Source: Paenibacillus sp. J2TS4 (lineage in GTDB: Bacteria; Bacillota; Bacilli; Paenibacillales; NBRC-103111). Taken from it: DNA of 64,000 nt. The stretch spans positions 186,001 to 250,000 of the forward strand of contig NZ_BOSH01000002.1 of the NCBI RefSeq assembly GCF_018403245.1, read 5' to 3'. Shown piece after piece: positions 51,388 to 60,043 of the stretch. The translations under genes were made by a program, and so were the position numbers. The notes below the pieces were generated by a model, which searched no databases, had not been told where the DNA came from, and saw only the letters and a list, made by a program, of their open reading frames with translations. Numbering within the stretch: the first letter of the stretch is position 1; every line of letters starts with the position of its first letter.

Positions 51388-52416
51388 ATGAGAATCGGAT
51401 TAAGTGGAACCGGAAGGATTGGAAGATTGTGCATTCGAAAGCTGTTGTCCGCTCCGAATCGTACTCTTGAGCTGGCCGTTATCAACTCTACCAGTCCTGT
51501 CGCTACCTTGGCGCATTTGCTCAAATATGATTCCGTCCATGGCACTTGGGATGCGGAGGTCAGTTGTGACGAAACCGGCCTTATAGTGAATGGCCGTCAT
51601 TTGCCGGTTATTTCGGAGTGGCAGCCTGAGCAAATTCACTGGAAGCATTACAATGTGGACCTGGTTATTGATGCTACAGGGAAATTCAACGATCGTGACG
51701 GAGCAAACAAGCATTTGCTGGCGGGGGCCGAGAGGGTGTTGGTTACAGCTCCCGGACGCGGGATGGATTTGACCGTAGTCATGGGGGTCAATGAACAGCT
51801 CTATCATCCGGAGAGTCATCGCCTTCTATCGACAGCCTCTTGTACAACGAATTGTATAGCTCCGATTCTAAATTTGTTGGACCATACGTTTGGTGTGCGT
51901 AGGGGCTGGATGACGACTGTCCATTCATTTACTAGCGATCAGAATCACCTCGATAATCCGCATAAAGATCTGCGACGAGCCCGCTCCTGCACGAATGCAA
52001 TTATTCCGACCTCGACTGGAGTGGGCAAAGCTCTAGCCGACATTCTTCCTCATCTGGCTCCGCATTTGAAAGGGCTTTCGGTTCGGGTTCCTACCCAGAA
52101 TGTTTCTTTGCTGGATCTGCAGGTTCAGCTAGCTTGCAAGCCTGGGCCTACTGACATCCGGGAATGCTTTCAACAAGCTGCACAGGGGACGCTTGGAAAG
52201 TATGTAGGCTATAATGAGCTGCCGCTTGTATCCTCCGACTATATCGGGAATGAGAAATCGGCGACGGTGGACGGCCTGAGCATGATGCTTAACGGGGATC
52301 AGTTGAAAATTTTAGCGTGGTACGACAATGAGTGGGCCTATTCCTGCCGGGTCATTGATTTTGCCATGCACATGGCCGAAACCGGGTACAGCAGCAGAAA
52401 AGTGACATGCAGCTAA
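51388..52416 (+). CDS. gapB: Glyceraldehyde-3-phosphate dehydrogenase, GapB-like
   Basis: 342 residues. GxGRIGR Rossmann motif, catalytic Cys in STASCTTNC, HSFTSDQNHLDNPHKDLRRAR and WYDNEWAYSCRVID are all canonical. Where NAD-dependent GapA has an Asp after the second strand (VNDL), this protein has INSTS, as in Bacillus GapB (INAS), which prefers NADP and works in gluconeogenesis. The gene is alone, without pgk or tpi, also fitting GapB. GGGGGG precedes the ATG. The gap before it (50665-51387) contains the intron 5' part and a terminator. Confidence 0.88.
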   Translation: MRIGLSGTGRIGRLCIRKLLSAPNRTLELAVINSTSPVATLAHLLKYDSVHGTWDAEVSCDETGLIVNGRHLPVISEWQPEQIHWKHYNVDLVIDATGKFNDRDGANKHLLAGAERVLVTAPGRGMDLTVVMGVNEQLYHPESHRLLSTASCTTNCIAPILNLLDHTFGVRRGWMTTVHSFTSDQNHLDNPHKDLRRARSCTNAIIPTSTGVGKALADILPHLAPHLKGLSVRVPTQNVSLLDLQVQLACKPGPTDIRECFQQAAQGTLGKYVGYNELPLVSSDYIGNEKSATVDGLSMMLNGDQLKILAWYDNEWAYSCRVIDFAMHMAETGYSSRKVTCS

Positions 52417-52477
52417 AGTATGATTTATTGTTAAGGGAGGGAGTAAGAAAACGAGCCTATATTTAGGGCTGACGCGG

Positions 52478-52506
52478 CCAGTGAGCTTTTTGCTTGCTGG
52501 TTTTTT
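52478..52506 (+). terminator. Terminator after the gapB-like gene
   Basis: CCAGTGAGC and GCTTGCTGG (imperfect) around TTTTT, followed by TTTTTT. Confidence 0.7.
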
Positions 52507-52580
52507 CGTTGTGAAAGTAAGCCAACTATCGAAAATCCGTAAATAGTAAAGCCGAGTATGACAATGTAAAAATGCGTATA

Positions 52581-52609
52581 TTGAGCGGGGGGGTCAGCCC
52601 GATTATAAT
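52581..52609 (+). promoter_or_regulatory. SigA-type promoter of the GH110 operon
   Basis: TTGAGC (52581-52586), 17-base spacer, TATAAT (52604-52609), 51 bases before the solute-binding protein gene. Confidence 0.7.
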
Positions 52610-52659
52610 AGTTGCAAGAAACCGGTTTCTTCAAAGAATACGAAATATGGGGGAAAGAG

Positions 52660-54339
52660 ATGAATCGCATATGGAAAACGGGTACGTCCATTTCATTAGT
52701 TATGGCCTTGGGGATTGTGACCGCCTGCGGCAGCCAAAACACATCGCCAGGCGAGAATGCTCAGGGTCAGCCAGTGAAGTCTAATGAGGCAATTGCCGAT
52801 CCAACGGCCAAGTATGATCCTCCCATTGAAGTGACGACGGTGCGGGCAGTATCGAACATCCAGTTCGACGACGGAGAAACGATCGATCATAATGCTGTCT
52901 ATGACGCCTACGAGCAAGATCTCGGCATTAAGATCAAAAATAAGTGGGTCTCGGACAAATATTCGGAGAAGTTGAAGATCAGCATCGCATCGAACGATAT
53001 CCCCGATTTTTTCAAAGTATCGGCTAGCGAGCTGCAGCAATTATATGAAGCGGATATGATTATGGATCTTACGGAAGTGTTTGAGCAGTACGCTACCCAG
53101 ACAACGAAGGACTGGTTCCGGCTTGATGGAGGCCGTCAATTAAGTACGGCTACCTTTGATAACCAACTAATGGCCATTCCAGCAACGGATAATCCGTACA
53201 ACTCCTCCAACTATTTATGGATTCGCCAGGATTGGCTGGACAAGCTCGGTTTGCCGGCACCGCAAACGATGCAGGACGTGCTGAACATTGCGAAGGAGTT
53301 CGCGGTCAAGGATCCGGGAGGAAGCGGTAAAAATTATGCATTCGCGATCAACGGCAGCTTTATTAAAGGCGGAGCTTACGACTTGCAAGGCTTCTTTAAC
53401 GGTTATCATGCCCATCCGGGGATTTGGGTCAAAGATGACGACGGCAAGCTGATATACGGTACAATCATGCCCGAGATGAAAGAAGCTCTAAAGCAATTGC
53501 AGGAATTGTACAATGCGGGTCTGATCGATCCGGAATTCTCAGTGAAGGACGGCGACAAGGTCAATGAATTGGTTGCCGCCAACCAGATAGGAATGGCGTA
53601 TGGAGCCTTCTGGCTAAGTATTTGGCCGCTTCAGGCCGCAGCGGTGCAGAATAAGCAATTGGTGCAGGATTGGCAGGCGTTCCCGATCGTCTCGGTGGAT
53701 GACCAGCCGGCGAAGAGCTCAACCGACACCGGTGTAAGCTCCTACTATGTCATATCGAAAAAAGCGAAAAATCCGGAAGCCGTCATTAAAATTATTAATA
53801 AATGGATCGAAGTTCAGATGAACCTGACAGACGATAATAAAGTATACATGTTCGGCAAGTCCGGAATCGATAAGAGCGCGTTGTTGTGGAAGATTAACCC
53901 GACCGTCTTCTTTGCCCAGGACGAAAATCTGCCCGCTGGCCAATTGCTGCCGCAAGCGATCGAAGCAAAGGACCCGTCCTTAATCGGCCCCAACCCCGAG
54001 ATGAATTCCCGATACAAACGAGTGGAGCAATATTTGGCAGGAGACACGAACATGTGGAACGAATGGGCGATTTCCAAGCCGGGCGGTTCCTTTGCCATTA
54101 TGCATCAATATCACGAAGAGAATCGTTATCAGATGGACGAATTCTACGGTACGTTAACGCCAACCATGCTCGAGAAAAAAGGCCTGCTGGATGAAAAGGC
54201 AAAAGAATTTTTCACCAAAATCATCATGAACAGCATCCCTGTGGACGACTTCGATAAATTCGTTGATGAGTGGAATAAGCTTGGCGGGGAGCAGATGACC
54301 CGGGAAGTCAATGAATGGTACGAAACCGTGAAGAAATAG
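52660..54339 (+). CDS. LplA/LipO-type solute-binding lipoprotein
   Basis: 559 residues. Lipoprotein signal ending in VTACG (Cys near residue 20). The long solute-binding domain (DIPDFFKVSASELQQL, YLWIRQDWLDKLGLPAPQT, ELYNAGLIDPEF) is typical of the LplA/LipO group of Paenibacillus, which serve complex oligosaccharide importers with LplB and YtcP permeases. The ATG at 52660 has GGGGGAAAG ahead; the frame upstream to 52612 covers the promoter and is not used. First gene of a six-gene operon ending in a GH110-like enzyme. Confidence 0.9.
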   Translation: MNRIWKTGTSISLVMALGIVTACGSQNTSPGENAQGQPVKSNEAIADPTAKYDPPIEVTTVRAVSNIQFDDGETIDHNAVYDAYEQDLGIKIKNKWVSDKYSEKLKISIASNDIPDFFKVSASELQQLYEADMIMDLTEVFEQYATQTTKDWFRLDGGRQLSTATFDNQLMAIPATDNPYNSSNYLWIRQDWLDKLGLPAPQTMQDVLNIAKEFAVKDPGGSGKNYAFAINGSFIKGGAYDLQGFFNGYHAHPGIWVKDDDGKLIYGTIMPEMKEALKQLQELYNAGLIDPEFSVKDGDKVNELVAANQIGMAYGAFWLSIWPLQAAAVQNKQLVQDWQAFPIVSVDDQPAKSSTDTGVSSYYVISKKAKNPEAVIKIINKWIEVQMNLTDDNKVYMFGKSGIDKSALLWKINPTVFFAQDENLPAGQLLPQAIEAKDPSLIGPNPEMNSRYKRVEQYLAGDTNMWNEWAISKPGGSFAIMHQYHEENRYQMDEFYGTLTPTMLEKKGLLDEKAKEFFTKIIMNSIPVDDFDKFVDEWNKLGGEQMTREVNEWYETVKK

Positions 54340-54347
54340 CAAAGGGT

Positions 54348-54390
54348 AAGTGTCCGGGAAGCACGAATCAACGTTTTTCGGGCACTTTTC
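54348..54390 (+). terminator. Hairpin between solute-binding protein and permeases
   Basis: AAGTGTCCGGGAA pairs imperfectly with TTTTTCGGGCACTT, then TTC. As in the importer at 38-41 kb, it lies right after the binding-protein gene and may act as a partial terminator or stabiliser. Confidence 0.55.
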
Positions 54391-54426
54391 AATCTCTACG
54401 CTTACGGTCAATAAGGAGAGTGAAAG

Positions 54427-55326
54427 ATGTTCAAGTTTTGGATGAGCGAGAAATTTCCTCTGCATCTGATGCTGCTGCCAAGCTTGGTGATTTTGGCGGT
54501 TTACAGCTACTGGCCAATGGTCGGAGTCTCCATTGCCTTCCAGAAATATATTCCTACCAAAGGGATCTTCGGTTCTCCCTGGGTAGGTTGGAATCATTTC
54601 GAGTATTTATTTCAGCTTCCTGATACCAAGCGGGTCATTATCAACACACTGGCTATCGCTTCGATGAAAATTGTAGCTGGATTGATTGTGCCGATCATCG
54701 TTTCCTTACTCTTGAACGAAGTGAGAAAGAACGTGTTTAAAAGAACCTTTCAAACGCTTGTCTATTTGCCCCATTTTCTGTCCTGGGTCATCCTCGGCGG
54801 AATATTAATTGATCTGCTCTCGCCTTCACACGGATTGGTTAATCAATTTTTGGGTGTGTTCGGCATTCAGCCGATCTTCTTTCTCGGTGACAATCACTGG
54901 TTCCGTTTTATTCTGGTAGTTTCCGATGTATGGAAAGAGTTCGGCTTCAATACGATTGTTTACTTGGCTGCACTGACGGGGATTAATCCTGCCTTATACG
55001 AAGCCGCCGAGATGGACGGCGCCAGCCGTCTCAGGCAGACGTGGCATATTACGCTTCCCGGCATGCTGCCCATCGTCATTCTGATGGCGACGCTCAGCCT
55101 GGGCAACATTCTGAACGCCGGCTTCGACCAAGTCTTCAACCTGTACAGCTCAACTGTCTACGAAAGCGGCGATATCATTGATACATTGGTGTATCGTCTC
55201 GGTATTTTGCAAGCACAGTATGGGCTCGCAACCGCAGTCGGACTGCTGAAGTCCGTCGTATCTCTGATCATGATTTCCTGCTCCTATTTTCTGGCCTATC
55301 GGTTTGCCAACTATCGGATTTTTTAA
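54427..55326 (+). CDS. LplB-type ABC permease
   Basis: 299 residues, six membrane helices, EAA loop YEAAEMDGASRLRQTWHI. The N-terminal KFPLHLMLLPSLVILAVYSYWPM and GILQAQYGLATAVGLLKS segments match the LplB group. It forms the channel with the YtcP-type permease that follows after 20 bases. No ATPase is encoded here, so a shared MsmX-like ATPase is assumed. Confidence 0.9.
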   Translation: MFKFWMSEKFPLHLMLLPSLVILAVYSYWPMVGVSIAFQKYIPTKGIFGSPWVGWNHFEYLFQLPDTKRVIINTLAIASMKIVAGLIVPIIVSLLLNEVRKNVFKRTFQTLVYLPHFLSWVILGGILIDLLSPSHGLVNQFLGVFGIQPIFFLGDNHWFRFILVVSDVWKEFGFNTIVYLAALTGINPALYEAAEMDGASRLRQTWHITLPGMLPIVILMATLSLGNILNAGFDQVFNLYSSTVYESGDIIDTLVYRLGILQAQYGLATAVGLLKSVVSLIMISCSYFLAYRFANYRIF

Positions 55327-55346
55327 AGAACAGGGGGTAATAAAAC

Positions 55347-56231
55347 GTGGTATCCCGATTATCTACGGGCAGCAAACTATTTGCGGCTTGCAACTATACT
55401 TTCTTGTTGCTGCTCTCTGTAGCTTGCGTGCTGCCGCTCATCCATATCTTGGCGCTTTCACTTAGCTCGGGGGCCGCGGCATCTGCCGGCATCGTCAAAT
55501 TTTGGCCCGTCGATTTTACAACTTCGGCCTATGAAAATATTTTAGGCAAGAAAGAGTACGTTACTGCCTTCTCGGTTTCTATCCAACGGGTTGTGTTGGG
55601 AACGGGACTCAATCTGCTCCTGACTGTGACAGCGGCCTATCCTTTATCCAAAGAATCTTCCTATTTTCGTTATCGAACTTTTTATGTATGGATTTTTGTA
55701 ATCACGATGCTGTTTAGCGGCGGGCTAATTCCGTGGTTCATGACGATTAAATCAACGGGATTGTTAGATACGATTTGGGCATTGATTATTCCGTCGGCGG
55801 TCCCTGTGTTTCATGTCATTTTACTGTTGAATTTTTTTCGCAGCCTGCCGAAGGAACTGGACGAATCGGCCAGAATGGACGGAGCCGGGCATTTTACAAT
55901 CTTGTGGAAAATCTTCGTTCCGTTGTCTCTACCGGCTCTGGCCACGATTACCCTATTCAGTATGGTGGGGCACTGGAACAGTTGGTTTGACGGCTTGATC
56001 TTGATGAATAATCCGGAGAACTACCCGATGCAGACCTTCCTGCAGACGATCGTTATCAGTAAAGATCCGCGGTTTTTGTCTGCCCAGGAAGCGGAGTTGC
56101 TGCAGCAAATGTCCGACCGGACGAGCGCAGCGGCTCAAATTTTTGTTGCGGCTCTGCCCATTCTGTTAGTTTATCCTTTCCTGCAGAGATTCTTTGTTAA
56201 AGGAATTGTGATGGGCAGCGTGAAGGAATAA
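55347..56231 (+). CDS. YtcP/LplC-type ABC permease
   Basis: 294 residues, six membrane helices, EAA loop LDESARMDGAGHFTILWKI. It is the MalG-side partner of the LplB-type permease. The GTG start has CAGGGGG at good spacing. The C-terminal YPFLQRFFVKGIVMGSVK motif is typical of the family. Confidence 0.9.
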   Translation: MVSRLSTGSKLFAACNYTFLLLLSVACVLPLIHILALSLSSGAAASAGIVKFWPVDFTTSAYENILGKKEYVTAFSVSIQRVVLGTGLNLLLTVTAAYPLSKESSYFRYRTFYVWIFVITMLFSGGLIPWFMTIKSTGLLDTIWALIIPSAVPVFHVILLLNFFRSLPKELDESARMDGAGHFTILWKIFVPLSLPALATITLFSMVGHWNSWFDGLILMNNPENYPMQTFLQTIVISKDPRFLSAQEAELLQQMSDRTSAAAQIFVAALPILLVYPFLQRFFVKGIVMGSVKE

Positions 56232-56533
56232 GCTATATAATTGAACTAAAAAATTGATAGATCATGGAGTGGAGAAAGAAAGATGCTTCCAGGGCGAGTT
56301 TTGGCTTTGTATTCCTACTATCCGAGGGCCCATCCCATAAATAAGGAATCTGTTGGTTCGGGGTTCCCGAAAAGTAAATGGAAATCAATTCGAATCCAAT
56401 CTACACTTTTGGGGGAATGAGTATGATGTTTGAAGCTTCGGAGGCACTTTCCTTCGGAACGGAATGAGCGCTTTCTTTAGTGTCACATAAATAGAATAAC
56501 AGCTAGACGGTGATGGAAGGGGAGGGCGCAGGA
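56232..56533 (+). other. Gap between permease and kinase genes, no gene supported
   Basis: A 45-codon frame starting at 56283 (GTGGAGAAAGAAAG ahead) and a 17-codon frame near 56422 occur, but neither resembles known protein. An inverted sequence around 56440-56470 (GAAGCTTC, CCTTCGGAA) may form a hairpin. A separate promoter for the two-component genes could lie here. Confidence 0.35.
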
Positions 56534-58261
56534 TTGAGAGGATTATATAGGTCATCACCGATATTTCTTCGCTTAATAACGGCTTTTATAGTTGTCTTGG
56601 TCCCTTTATTTCTCATTATGCTTACCATCATCGATAAAGGAAAGCAGGATTTGCAAAATAAAATTTCGGAATCTATTGTAAGCAAAAATTTGAACGCATT
56701 GCAGTCATTGGAATTTGAGAATGAGAGAATGCTGCGGCTTCTGCTGGAGTTTGTGTTGGATAAAGATTTGCTCGAATTGGCTGCGAGCGGAGATCAAATG
56801 GACGGGTATGAGAAGATCGACAAGATCAAACAGATTCAACGCCGCCTCCATCTTATCAAGCAGTCGAGCCCCTTTATTGCTGAGGTTAAGACCTACGTTC
56901 CTTCCATTGACCGGACGATCCTCAGCACCGAGTTTCTGACCTCGGTACCTGTCACGGAGATGGCGGCTATGACGAAGGTGAGCCCCGAGCATGAGGGCTC
57001 CTGGAAATTCTGGGACGAGCGGGTCTGGATCCGGTTTTATTATGGAGGTACGAAGAATAGCGAGCCCTTATTCGTCCAGAGCATCGAACTTGCGCTGCCA
57101 CAGCTGCATCAGACGCTGCTGAACGTTCACGGGGAAATGGGGGGGACGGCGGCCTTCATACATGCGTTTGAAGGATGGTCCATCTCCATCGAGGACGATC
57201 CGGAGCTGACCGGATGGTTATCCGCTTATTTGCAGTCTCGGCAGGAGGAGGCAGGGATTGAATCGGTCACCTATCAGGACGAGCCCTATTGGGTTGCCTA
57301 TCGTTATTCTCCATCCATTGGGATTTTTCTGGTCGATTTCGTTCCCGAGAGAAGTATTCTGGGAGAAATGAAAAAATATGAAGCGAGACTGTGGATGCTG
57401 TTCCTTGCCTCATTGGCGCTAATCGTTCTTTTCTCCTACTCTATCTATCGGATTATTCACCGGCCTTTGAGAAAACTGCTGTTGCAATTCAGAAGTACTC
57501 GTCATGGCCACTTGCAGCCCATGGAGCTGCCGAGCCACGAGGATGAGTTTGCCTACCTGTATAAAGGTTTTAACGATATGGTTGAGAGATTACAAGAGCT
57601 GATCAGTGAGGTGTACCAGCAGAAGATCATCAGTCAGCGTCATGAATTGAAACGGTTGCAGTCGCAAATTAACCCTCATTTTCTATATAACTGTCTGTTT
57701 GTGTTAAATCAGCTTATTTTATCGGGAGATATGGAAACGGCGTATCGGTTCTCGCTTTCTATCGGGCAATACTTTCAATTTATGACCAAGGACGGGGCTG
57801 ATGAAATTCCGCTCGAATTAGAGCTTGCTCACAGCTGCACATATGTCGAGATTCAAAAAATATGCTTTGCCGATCGCGTCGAGGTATGCTTCTCCGATTC
57901 TGTCCCGTGCAGCCAACCGGTAACCGTTCCTCGCTTAATCCTTCAGCCAGTGATCGAGAACAGCTATAAATATGCTTTTGGAAATAAGCGTTCCGGTGGC
58001 CGGCTTCGTATTCATAGCGCGACGGAAGGGACGTTCCTGTCTATAGTTGTGGAGGATAACGGAGATCAACTGAGCGATGATGAAATTGTCAACTTAAGTG
58101 AGCGAATTACCGGCTTCCCGGCGGAAAACGAAGATATATCGGGACTGCATAACGTCCATAGGCGAATTCAACTGAAGTTCGGACAGCGAAGCGGACTTGT
58201 GCTAAGCCGGTCGCATATGGGCGGCTTGCAGGTGAAGCTCCTGCTCGAGTGCAAACCATAG
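56534..58261 (+). CDS. YesM-type sensor histidine kinase
   Basis: About 575 residues. First membrane helix at about 8-30, an extracytoplasmic dCache-like region of about 260 residues, second helix (about 290-312), HAMP, then the His_kinase domain with the phospho-accepting His in SQINPHFLYN and an ATP-binding domain (PRLILQPVIENSYKYA). This LytS/YesM layout is typical for sensors of extracellular carbohydrates. The TTG at 56534 has GGGGAGGG about 8 bases ahead; GTG 56510 or ATG 56513 are alternatives. Confidence 0.88.
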   Translation: MRGLYRSSPIFLRLITAFIVVLVPLFLIMLTIIDKGKQDLQNKISESIVSKNLNALQSLEFENERMLRLLLEFVLDKDLLELAASGDQMDGYEKIDKIKQIQRRLHLIKQSSPFIAEVKTYVPSIDRTILSTEFLTSVPVTEMAAMTKVSPEHEGSWKFWDERVWIRFYYGGTKNSEPLFVQSIELALPQLHQTLLNVHGEMGGTAAFIHAFEGWSISIEDDPELTGWLSAYLQSRQEEAGIESVTYQDEPYWVAYRYSPSIGIFLVDFVPERSILGEMKKYEARLWMLFLASLALIVLFSYSIYRIIHRPLRKLLLQFRSTRHGHLQPMELPSHEDEFAYLYKGFNDMVERLQELISEVYQQKIISQRHELKRLQSQINPHFLYNCLFVLNQLILSGDMETAYRFSLSIGQYFQFMTKDGADEIPLELELAHSCTYVEIQKICFADRVEVCFSDSVPCSQPVTVPRLILQPVIENSYKYAFGNKRSGGRLRIHSATEGTFLSIVVEDNGDQLSDDEIVNLSERITGFPAENEDISGLHNVHRRIQLKFGQRSGLVLSRSHMGGLQVKLLLECKP

Positions 58262-58347
58262 GTCCATCGATTCGGTTGTCCTAAAAGGAATAACTATTTG
58301 GGAATTTCCATCTGTCGGACACACTTTTAGTACTAGGCGGGATATAG

Positions 58348-60009
58348 ATGATGTATCGTTTATTGATCGTGGATGACGTTCCGATCATTGTTGATGGCTT
58401 GACGGACTTGCTGTTGGAGCAAGAACGCTTTGACGCTGAAATCTATCAGGCGTATTCCGGGATGGAAGCGGTTGAAATCTTGAAAATCCATAAAATCGAT
58501 GTAGTCTTGTCCGATATAAAAATGCCGAATATGGAAGGCATTGCTCTGCTGCGCGAAATCAAATCGCAATGGCCAGGCTGCAAGGTCATCTTCCTGACCA
58601 GCTATAACGATTTCGATTACGTTCAAAGCGCTCTAAGCTTGGGGGCGTTTGATTACATTTTGAAGACGGAAGAACAGGCCAAAATTGTGCGTGTCGTATC
58701 CAGAGCTATCGAGGAATTGGAAGAGGAATTTTCCTCGAAGAAGCTTGTGGAGAAGGCGGAGCACCATATGCTGATGGCTATCCCGTCGCTGCAGATGGAA
58801 TTCATGAGATCGCTATTGTACGGGAAGAGGAGAGACCACGAGCGGATCGAAGCCTATTTCTCGGAAATACAGCTTCCCCTTCACGGGAAGGATCGGGCAT
58901 TACTGCTGATGGCACGCATCGATAGCTGGCGCGATATTTCGATGAGACCTGACCAAGAGCTCCTCGTCTATGCCGTCCAGAATATTACAGAAGAGTGTTT
59001 GGGGCCAAATGTCGCCTTCTTTGCCATCGTATATGATCAGTCCCGGATTGTCTGGTTCATCCAGCCTAAGAAGACCGATCCGTCTGTATATTCGGAAGAG
59101 GATAGGTGGCAGCGGACGTTCTATTTCGTCAAAGGAACATTGGAAACGGTTCAGAACGCGTGCCGGCAATTGCTGCAACTGCCTGTTTCCTTCGTATTAA
59201 GCAGGCAGCCATCCGAATGGACAGCTGTTTCTGAGAAGTTCGATCAACTGCTCTCGTTATGGGTTCAAGATATTGGCCTGCAGAGCGAAGTGCTGCTGGT
59301 GGAAGGTGACCGGCCGACTCCCCCGCATCTATCGGCGGATAACGTTGGCAAAGCAGTAGGATTCTCTTTGCAAAGGAAAATGCAGCTTCTTGGATATCAT
59401 CTGGAGAATGGTGAGGTTGAATCGTTCTCTACTGAGCTTTCAGCCGTTTTGCAAAGTTTGAAGTACGAGGACATTCATGATTTTGTCAAAATGGAAATTT
59501 ACCATTCGGTCTCCTCCATCCTGATGTCTTATATGAACAGACACGGTTTGATGCATAAGGTGATCAATCAGATTCCGGTTGGCAAGCTGCTGAATACAAG
59601 CGAAATTGCTTCCTGGGTTGATTTGGCCGACTACTTTCAGCGGCTGGCGGAGCAGATCCTGAGGTGCCAGAAGAACGGAAGGGATGAAAGTACACATATC
59701 ATTGTCCATAAGATTCATGAGTATGTCCAAGCTCATATCGCCAGCAGCATCTCATTAACGGATCTGGCCGAACACGTTTATCTGAATGCTTCCTATTTGT
59801 CCCGATTATATAAAAATGTTGAAGGGATCGGCATCTCCGAATATATAGCTTCGGTTCGCAACGAGAAAGCCAAAAGACTGCTCCGGGAGACCCCTATGCA
59901 GATTCAGGAAATAGCCAAAGCGGTCGGGTATCAATCCGGACTCGCTTTTACCCGCTTTTTCAAAAAATACAATAAGGTTACACCTCAGGAATATCGAAAC
60001 GGAAAATAA
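58348..60009 (+). CDS. YesN-type AraC response regulator
   Basis: 553 residues. Receiver domain (DDVP at 9-12, phospho-acceptor Asp in VVLSDIKMP, Lys in YILKTEE), a long central region, and a C-terminal AraC/XylS DNA-binding pair of helix-turn-helices (SLTDLAEHVYLNASYLSRLYK, then IAKAVGYQSGLAFTRFFKKY). It is the partner of the YesM-type kinase and probably activates the operon promoter at 52.6 kb. Two ATGs in tandem (58348, 58351) are both possible starts. Confidence 0.9.
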   Translation: MMYRLLIVDDVPIIVDGLTDLLLEQERFDAEIYQAYSGMEAVEILKIHKIDVVLSDIKMPNMEGIALLREIKSQWPGCKVIFLTSYNDFDYVQSALSLGAFDYILKTEEQAKIVRVVSRAIEELEEEFSSKKLVEKAEHHMLMAIPSLQMEFMRSLLYGKRRDHERIEAYFSEIQLPLHGKDRALLLMARIDSWRDISMRPDQELLVYAVQNITEECLGPNVAFFAIVYDQSRIVWFIQPKKTDPSVYSEEDRWQRTFYFVKGTLETVQNACRQLLQLPVSFVLSRQPSEWTAVSEKFDQLLSLWVQDIGLQSEVLLVEGDRPTPPHLSADNVGKAVGFSLQRKMQLLGYHLENGEVESFSTELSAVLQSLKYEDIHDFVKMEIYHSVSSILMSYMNRHGLMHKVINQIPVGKLLNTSEIASWVDLADYFQRLAEQILRCQKNGRDESTHIIVHKIHEYVQAHIASSISLTDLAEHVYLNASYLSRLYKNVEGIGISEYIASVRNEKAKRLLRETPMQIQEIAKAVGYQSGLAFTRFFKKYNKVTPQEYRNGK

Positions 60010-60043
60010 AATTATGGTTTGTTTACTAAGGAGGAAGAAAGGC